The translations under genes and the position numbers were made by a program. From positions 373,245,663 through 373,309,662 of the forward strand of contig OY856186.1 of the NCBI GenBank assembly GCA_963693315.1: DNA of 64,000 nt. Direction: 5' to 3'. The notes beneath the pieces are model-generated. The model searched no databases. It was not told where the DNA came from and worked only from the letters and a program-made list of their open reading frames with translations. Of this stretch, positions 58,798 through 64,000 are shown one piece after another (within the stretch, counting starts at the first letter, position 1; each line of letters starts with the position of its first letter). The stretch comes from Diogma glabrata (lineage: Eukaryota > Arthropoda > Insecta > Diptera > Cylindrotomidae).

Positions 58798-60090
58798 ATT
58801 CATTCAATTCAATAAGTCCGTAGGATGACACATAGATGGCGTTACTAGAATTTTTTCCATTTGATTTTTATTTAGTACTAACCTTCAAACGATACGTGTA
58901 TAAATTTGACAGCAATCTGACTATTTATTCGTGAGTTATAGCATTTTGTGTGAAGCAACTTTTGTTTTTGAAAAAAAATGGAAAAAAGTGAATTTCGAAT
59001 TTTAATAAAGCATTGCTTTTTGATGAAAAAAATACAGTGGAAACCAAACAATGGCTTGATAAACATTATCCAAACTCTGCTCCATCGAGACAAATGGTAG
59101 AGAAGTGGATGGCTGAATTTAAATGTGGTCGTACCAGCACAAAAGATGCAAAGCGCAGTGGACGCCAAAATGAGGCTGTTATTCCAGAAAACATAAAAAA
59201 AATCCACAAATTGGTTATGAACGATCGCAAATTGAAGGTGCACGAAATAGCTGACATTGTAAAGGTAGCAGATGGTAGTGTTTTTACCATTTTACATGAG
59301 CATTTGGGTATGCGAAAGCTCTGTGCAAATTGGGTGCCGCGTGAGCTCACAGTCGACCAAAAACAACAACGAATCGATGCTTCGGAGGAGTCTTTGGCAC
59401 TGTTAAACCGCAATAAAAGGGAATTCTATCGTAGATATGTGACAATGGATGAGACATGGCTTCACAATTACACACCAGAATCCAAAAGACAGTCAGCTGA
59501 GTGGACAGCAGTCGACGAACCGAATCCAAAGCGAGCAAAGACGCAACAGTCGGCCGGTAAGGTGATGGCGTCTGTATTTTGGGATACGAACGGAATAATA
59601 TTCATCGACTATCTCCAAAAAGGAACCACCATCAACAGCGAGTATTACTGTGAACTTTTGGATCGATTGAAGGCTGAAATCGCAAAGAAACGGCCACATT
59701 TGCAAAAGATAAAAGTGTTGTTTCACCAAGATAATGCACCGTGTCACAGATCGATGAAAACGATGGCAAAATTGAATGAATTGGGCTTTGAATTGCTTAC
59801 CCACCTACCATATTCTCCAGATTTACCCCCCAGCGACTTTTTCCTGTTTTCAGATCTCAAGAGAATGCTTGCTGGAAAGAAATTTAAGTCCAATGATGAA
59901 GTAATCGCTGAAACTGAGGCCTATTTTGACGAGAAAGAGAAATCGTACTATAAAAGTGGTATAGAAAAGTTGGAAAATCGCTATACTCGTTGTATCGCCC
60001 TCGAAGGCAACTATGTTGAATAAAAAAATCGAGTTTTGTCAAAATGTTGTTTTTTTCTTACTTATCCTACGGACTTATTGAACGACCTGT
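58798..60090 (+). mobile_element. Mariner transposon, near-complete, D34D type
   Basis: Terminal inverted repeats contain AATAAGTCCGTAGGAT at 58,811-58,826 and its perfect reverse complement at 60,064-60,079; TA dinucleotides flank at 58,796 and 60,091, as expected for Tc1/mariner insertion. The outermost bases of the left TIR have diverged (CATTCAATTC) compared with the right end and the 55.4 kb copy. The total of about 1.29 kb is typical of mariner. The paralogous segment at about 62,080-62,100 lacks it and shows the pre-insertion arrangement. Confidence 0.93.
58978..60023 (+). pseudogene. Mariner transposase gene, one frameshift near the start
   Basis: The authentic ATG at 58,978 opens codons identical to the 55.2 kb copy, but an A run at 59,025-59,031 has seven A instead of eight, shifting the frame after about 17 codons. 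From 59,013 onward 336 residues are open in the second frame. Visible are the HTH region (residues 25-60 of that frame), the WVPRELT linker (107-113), and the catalytic triad: Asp146 in VTMDETW, Asp240 in FHQDNAPCH, and Asp275 in YSPDLPPSD, with 34 residues between the last two, which defines D34D mariner. The family length is about 345 residues, so only the short start is affected. The transposase would act on its own TIRs in the nucleus by cut and paste. As written it can make only an N-truncated protein if an internal start is used, so it is probably inactive. Confidence 0.93.
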
Positions 60091-60429
60091 TATAAGCCAA
60101 TCGGATGAATTAGAAGCAAATTATTATACTAATGTAGACGAAAGAGGCTTATCGGATCTGCAAATTTGTTATCGATAGATTTAAATGACGATCAAGAAGA
60201 ACAGAGGTGCGGGTCAAATCTCGAAGTGAAGCTTCCTAACGTCAACATAGCACTATTTCGTGGATCAAATTTTAATATCTGAAAGGGGTGTTACAAAACA
60301 AAAAGGTAATTTATTAAAATATCTTACTATTTTTGACGTTAATGATAAAGAGATACTAAATAAGCTTAAGGCACGATAAGAGCGAAAATATTACATGATT
60401 TTCGGTGCCGTCTTTTATTAACCTATATT

Positions 60430-60840
60430 TTAATAGTATAAAGCGTCTTGAAAATCTGTTCAGCGTAGAGCTGTCAAACTGATTGGCAACTCTACTCTAC
60501 TAATGACCTCGATTCCTTGCAACCTATCGCGTAACACCAGAGCAAATGTTGTAGCCCATCCTTTTACGGTTCATATAAAAAGGTGCAGAACTGTTGCTTT
60601 TCAGGGTGATTTTTCAACAGAGTCTCTCATTTATGGAATGCCTTACCTTCATGGGTTTTCCCTGATAGCTTTAATCCTCAAAATTTCAAAGGTAGTGTCT
60701 ATAAATTTCTTAAAGAAACTGAATAAATTTTCAAACTTAATCCTAATCCCTAGTTGAGCATGGTATCTTCGGATATTCAGAGACGTTAATTTATAATTTA
60801 TTATCATTAACACTAAACATTCCTAACTTTGAATAAAAAA
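60430..60840 (+). pseudogene. LINE family B, C-terminal remnant and 3' end
   Basis: Near 60,445-60,520 pieces read VQRRAVKLIGN, the helix following the RT domain in many LINEs; further on WNALP-like text (TTTATGGAATGCCTTACC) and the 3' end ATTCAGAGACGTTAATTTATA match 18,290-18,480. An 84-codon frame (60,503-60,757) is in the wrong frame and is not real. 5' truncated and decayed. Confidence 0.7.
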
Positions 60841-61149
60841 ACCGCACAGCAAATTAAACGAGCTATGGATACAGTGCGTAATCGTAATTTAAGAGTTAAA
60901 CACAGTCGAAACAGTCTTCAAACTAGAAATATCTGGTTAGTTTTTTTTATTTATCCCAAAGCTAGGTAGAAAGCGCCAAGATAGGTGTGCGATCACAAAG
61001 GTTGCAATTTAGTAATTATTAGTAGAATTCTTAATAAAAAGAGTTGATGCATTGGATTGTAGAATAAAGCATGTTGTAGTGTGGAATTAAATATTATACT
61101 AACAATAACAACGATCAGTTTGAAATCGAATAACCAAATGTCTAAGTTG
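60841..61149. other. Unassigned spacer
   Basis: About 300 bp between the family-B LINE end and the second copy of the duplicated segment. No frame or repeat recognised. Confidence 0.35.
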
Positions 61150-62176
61150 TCATTGCTACTTCCTACATATTATTTTGACAATCTCCCACCATAGAAATTC
61201 TTAAATTCTGAATTTCATACGAATATGATTCGCAACTTTTCAAGAGTTAACAAAACTCGTTATTTTGCTAACCACAGTTTTTATTTTACAAAATTAAGAT
61301 GCTGCCGTTTTCTGATAGGTTTTTTGTTTAACAAAATATATAAAGTTGTGTCGTACAGTTCTTGGAAACGAACCGAACTTTAAGAGAACTGAATCAGTTT
61401 TCGGATTCCTTCTTTAATAGCAGCCTGTAAATAAACTGCTCTTTTATGCCCTGATTAAATGGAGAATTAAAACCTTGATAATTTTCACAATTATCGGCTT
61501 GGTTTAGACGTTTGAGAAGTGAGATATAGCTATAAAAGTTCAAAAACACCAACTCAAGGTTAGCTAAACATGTTAATACAATTATTCTAATAAATAAAGT
61601 GAATAACATAAATTAGAGATGCGTAATATAATACTTCGACCCACTAACTTTGGTATAAACAATCCATTAAAGATAATTGAAGACATGGTTCTTTGAGCCG
61701 GATATTAATAAACATAATCTAAAATTTCAGGGCATCAATTTTTTGATTGTTAACATAAAAATCACACATCGTAAAAAAAAGCGATTATTTTCCAAAAACT
61801 GAGTCTCAAATTTCTCCAAAGGGCTTAAACGGGTGACATTTCATAATCATAAAATGAAACTGTTATGTTTAATGAAAAAGTTTAATACGATCATGTGCCA
61901 ATAATCTTTACTAAACTAATTAGGAGGTGCAAATGAGAACGTTTCTTTCTTACAAAAATATTTTGACGAATCATTAACCACAAATAATAATGTAGCTCAT
62001 GATACGTATCTTGATCACAGAAATCGAAACAGTTTTAAACTAATTTAATTCCGTTGAGTAATTGATATCGAAACTAAAGCTCGTTAACAAAAGCCAGCTG
62101 AATGAATTAATCCAGCAAGCTTATTATCGATAGTTTTAAATAACGGTCAAGTAGACAGAGGTACAAAAGCTAGATA
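61150..62176 (+). repeat. Duplicated segment, copy 2 (uninterrupted)
   Basis: It matches copy 1 (53,925-53,966, then 57,955-58,797 and 60,093-60,216) but lacks both the hAT-like element and the mariner. At about 61,183-61,200 ACCATAGAAATTC corresponds to the hAT target (ACCATAGAAATAC); at about 62,075-62,100 TCGTTAACAAAAGCC corresponds to the mariner target. A 71-codon minus frame (61,394-61,609) is not conserved in copy 1. Confidence 0.7.
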
Positions 62177-62287
62177 TAGAGCGGCCTTCGGTGTCCCTCT
62201 ATTGAAAGTTACTAGAACTTAAGATAACCCATTCCACTAGCGATCTTATCCTTCCTACCGATATATTAATCTCTGGTTCATGGCCTA

Positions 62288-62321
62288 TGGCCTCCCCGCG
62301 GAGCCTTTCGCGGGAAGGCCA
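62288..62321. repeat. GC-rich hairpin, 13 bp arms
   Basis: TGGCCTCCCCGCG and CGCGGGAAGGCCA pair with one mismatch around the 8 nt loop GAGCCTTT. It stands out from AT-rich surroundings. It could be part of a transposon end or an RNA stem-loop. Confidence 0.75.
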
Positions 62322-63636
62322 TGCTTTGGTTTCCATATCAGTTCCTGAGTTCGAGAAAATTCAAGTGTTACAGTACTCTCTGGTATCGCACATTAATACG
62401 GGCAGTTTCTCGGCTGGGAGGGTTTGATCTTGGTTCCCAGAGGGTGAGTGACTGTAAAAGATAAAATACAAGTGCGAATTTTCTTTTAGAGATAAATAGG
62501 AGTAAAGAATCAAACATCACGAAGAACTCACTATTCACATCATTCACTTAAAAAAAACCATTCACACATTTCAACCATTTTTGTTCGTGTACCAAAATTT
62601 TATCGAATAAAGAAAACATTTATATAAGAAGCAGAAAAATCTAATCCACCAATAAAAAATATATTTAATAACAATAAAAAAATAGTATATTCTTCAACGA
62701 TGCCGAAACATATAACATATTTTGAAGCGAGAGGACTGTTTATCAGCCGAGGCGATAGCCGAGGTTGGTATTGGTCGCGAGATTCAAAATATGATTATCG
62801 GCGAGTAGAAGACTGTACTGTTTCTACTACTTTTTTAAAAATTATTATTAATTATTTAACATTTTCATTTATACATACAATTCAAATTTTAAAATATACA
62901 AACATCCAAACAAAATCTTTAAATTTATATTTATATTTCTGCTATTAAAATATAGATGACTCAATATGAATAAATTATTCAATTTCTATGTCATAAACAA
63001 GACCGTCTTTAGTTACAAGCCTGATTGTCTTTTCGTTCAAAAAATTCGTTAACTTTATACATACACATATTTTATTCTATTTACACTACAAAATTCTATA
63101 TTTTTATTCTATTTGGTCTATAAAGTCCCTAAAATCATTAAATCTTTAACATCTTTGAAAATGTATTGTTTTTTGCATTTCGCGTCTAGTAGGCTTCGAA
63201 TTTAAAAATGTTTTTATCATATCTTAAATAAAAACAACAGTTTTGATTTACTTTTTGTATGTGAATGACGTTACGTAAATTCCTGATATATTTTAAAACA
63301 ACGTAAATTATTTTATGTAAATAAATATTTATTTTTTCGTTTTTCTTAAATAAATAGGTGAAATATTTTTTTTTTAAATATCTTAACTCCAACTGTTTGT
63401 CATCATACTATTTAAAAAGAATATATGAATATTATATAGCTAACTATTATTATTTTTACATTTTTAACGTAAATTGTCCGTAAATAATTCTAAAATTAAT
63501 TAACATCGTCTCCCCAAGAGAGACAAATTCACACTAACAAAATTATTTCATTCAATCAATTGAATTGATTCTCTTAACGGGTGTTCTAGGATGGCTTATT
63601 CTAGTCCAGAAATTAGAAAATAGATGGCTTTTAGAA
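62322..63636. other. AT-rich DNA without recognisable gene
   Basis: An 82-codon plus frame from the ATG at 62,700 begins MPKHITYFEARGLFISRGDS in a local GC-richer patch (CGAGGCGATAGCCGAGG), then dissolves into AT-rich translation. The patch looks like a transposon end rather than a gene. Nothing else. Confidence 0.35.
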
Positions 63637-63668
63637 AATTACTTTCGTCCCTAGGTACGAAAGTAATT
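63637..63668. repeat. Perfect 12 bp inverted repeat
   Basis: AATTACTTTCGT, loop CCCTAGGT, ACGAAAGTAATT. It may be the centre of a larger degenerate fold-back from about 63,590. Confidence 0.75.
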
Positions 63669-63750
63669 TGTATAGGTTTTTTATCACTGGTGGCGAAAAA
63701 GAAATTTTCGGTGCAATGAACAAACATCGAAAGTAGATTTTTTAACTTGG

Positions 63751-63910
63751 GTAGTAGAAAATAGTAAATTCTTGTATGAGCTTAGAATGAAGGCAATTCT
63801 TCACGAGGATGAAGTTTCCCGAAACGAGCGTAGCTAGTGGTGGGAACCATCCGAGTGAAGAATTGCCATCATCCTAAGTGAATACAAGATGCTATTTTAT
63901 CCACGACTGT
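63751..63910. mobile_element. Fold-back element or MITE, about 160 bp
   Basis: The left arm (AAATAGTAAATTCTTGTATG, GGCAATTCTTCAC, GGATG) pairs with the right arm (CATCC-GTGAAGAATTGCC, AATACAAGATGCTATTTTAT). The arms are imperfect, about 65 bp, with a GC-richer centre (CCCGAAACGAGCGTAGC). Confidence 0.72.
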
Positions 63911-64000
63911 AAGATATTTCGTTTAATTTCCAGTTTTCCTGCAAAAAGTTGTATCGCCATATTGAAATAAATACATCAAATATAGCGAAAAACAAAACAA

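Larger units (their letters stand above)
57955..60216 (+). repeat. Duplicated segment, copy 1 (interrupted by mariner)
   Basis: 57,955-58,797 plus 60,093-60,216 matches 61,200-62,176 in order: ATATAAA-TTGT-TCGTA, AATCCATTAA, TTTGAGCCGGAT, TTTCATAATCATAA, CTTGATCACA-AAATCGAAACAG, GTTATCGATAG. The two are clearly homologous but diverged, so this is an old repeat family or segmental duplication. No protein motif was found in it. The hAT-like element interrupts its left end as well. Confidence 0.75.

Noticed and set aside
58878..59243. 121-codon minus-strand ORF opposite the mariner start
   Set aside because: It is the antisense of the 5' leader and N-terminal transposase; the same shadow appears on the plus strand over the 55 kb copy.
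59066..59804. Minus-strand ORFs opposite the mariner transposase (63-115 codons)
   Set aside because: They are shadows of the transposase coding strand, whose catalytic motifs are clear.

Overview
This 64 kb window is eukaryotic, very AT-rich and dominated by repeats. It shows no convincing host protein-coding gene. The contents point to an arthropod, most likely an insect and plausibly a dipteran fly: Jockey-type and related non-LTR retrotransposons (LINEs), a D34D mariner, an LTR element whose Gag begins with a SAP domain, inverted-repeat MITEs, a hAT-like element with 8 bp target duplications, and several satellite-like arrays. The species cannot be fixed from the sequence. The window is best read as intergenic or intronic DNA built up by nested transposon insertions.

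Region 1 (1-8.1 kb). The left edge holds the 5' end of an LTR retrotransposon on the minus strand: gag start, primer-binding site and a 651 bp LTR ending in perfect 7 bp inverted repeats. It is followed by a 456 bp satellite in direct and then inverted orientation (1.87-3.89 kb), forming a potential hairpin of about 0.7 kb per arm, and then by a nearly 2 kb (TTATG)n array (6.18-8.13 kb).

Region 2 (8.1-25.6 kb). A 161 bp MITE lies at 12.3 kb. From 14.07 to 18.5 kb there is a graveyard of at least two LINE families in both orientations; one 5'-truncated LINE copy interrupts another LINE. A cluster of inverted repeats follows at 18.56-19.69 kb. A fourth copy of the same LINE family, with a poly(A) tail, lies at 23.69-24.41 kb, beside an unassigned coding-like stretch on the minus strand (24.94-25.56 kb).

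Region 3 (25.6-47 kb). It contains a fold-back MITE (26.3 kb), a tandem array of about 630 bp units each made of three related modules (29.2-31.8 kb), a second degenerate array of about 287 bp units (33.0-34.2 kb), an internally deleted LINE keeping ORF1-like and RNase H-like ends (37.8-39.9 kb), a perfect 23 bp hairpin (42.2 kb) and a roughly 560 bp inverted-repeat element (45.1 kb).

Region 4 (47-64 kb). A decayed Jockey-clade LINE is on the minus strand (47.5-49.4 kb). A 3,980 bp hAT-like element (53,967-57,946) carries a truncated mariner, a MITE and a LINE tail inside it. A near-complete mariner (58.8-60.1 kb) has one frameshift close to its start. The hAT-like element and the second mariner sit in one copy of a duplicated segment whose partner (61.15-62.18 kb) lacks both and so serves as an empty site. 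Hairpins and a MITE close the window.

No working system of cooperating genes is visible. The most notable structures are the large inverted satellite, the three-module array, the nested insertions with an empty-site paralogue, and a few coding-like stretches I could not identify.
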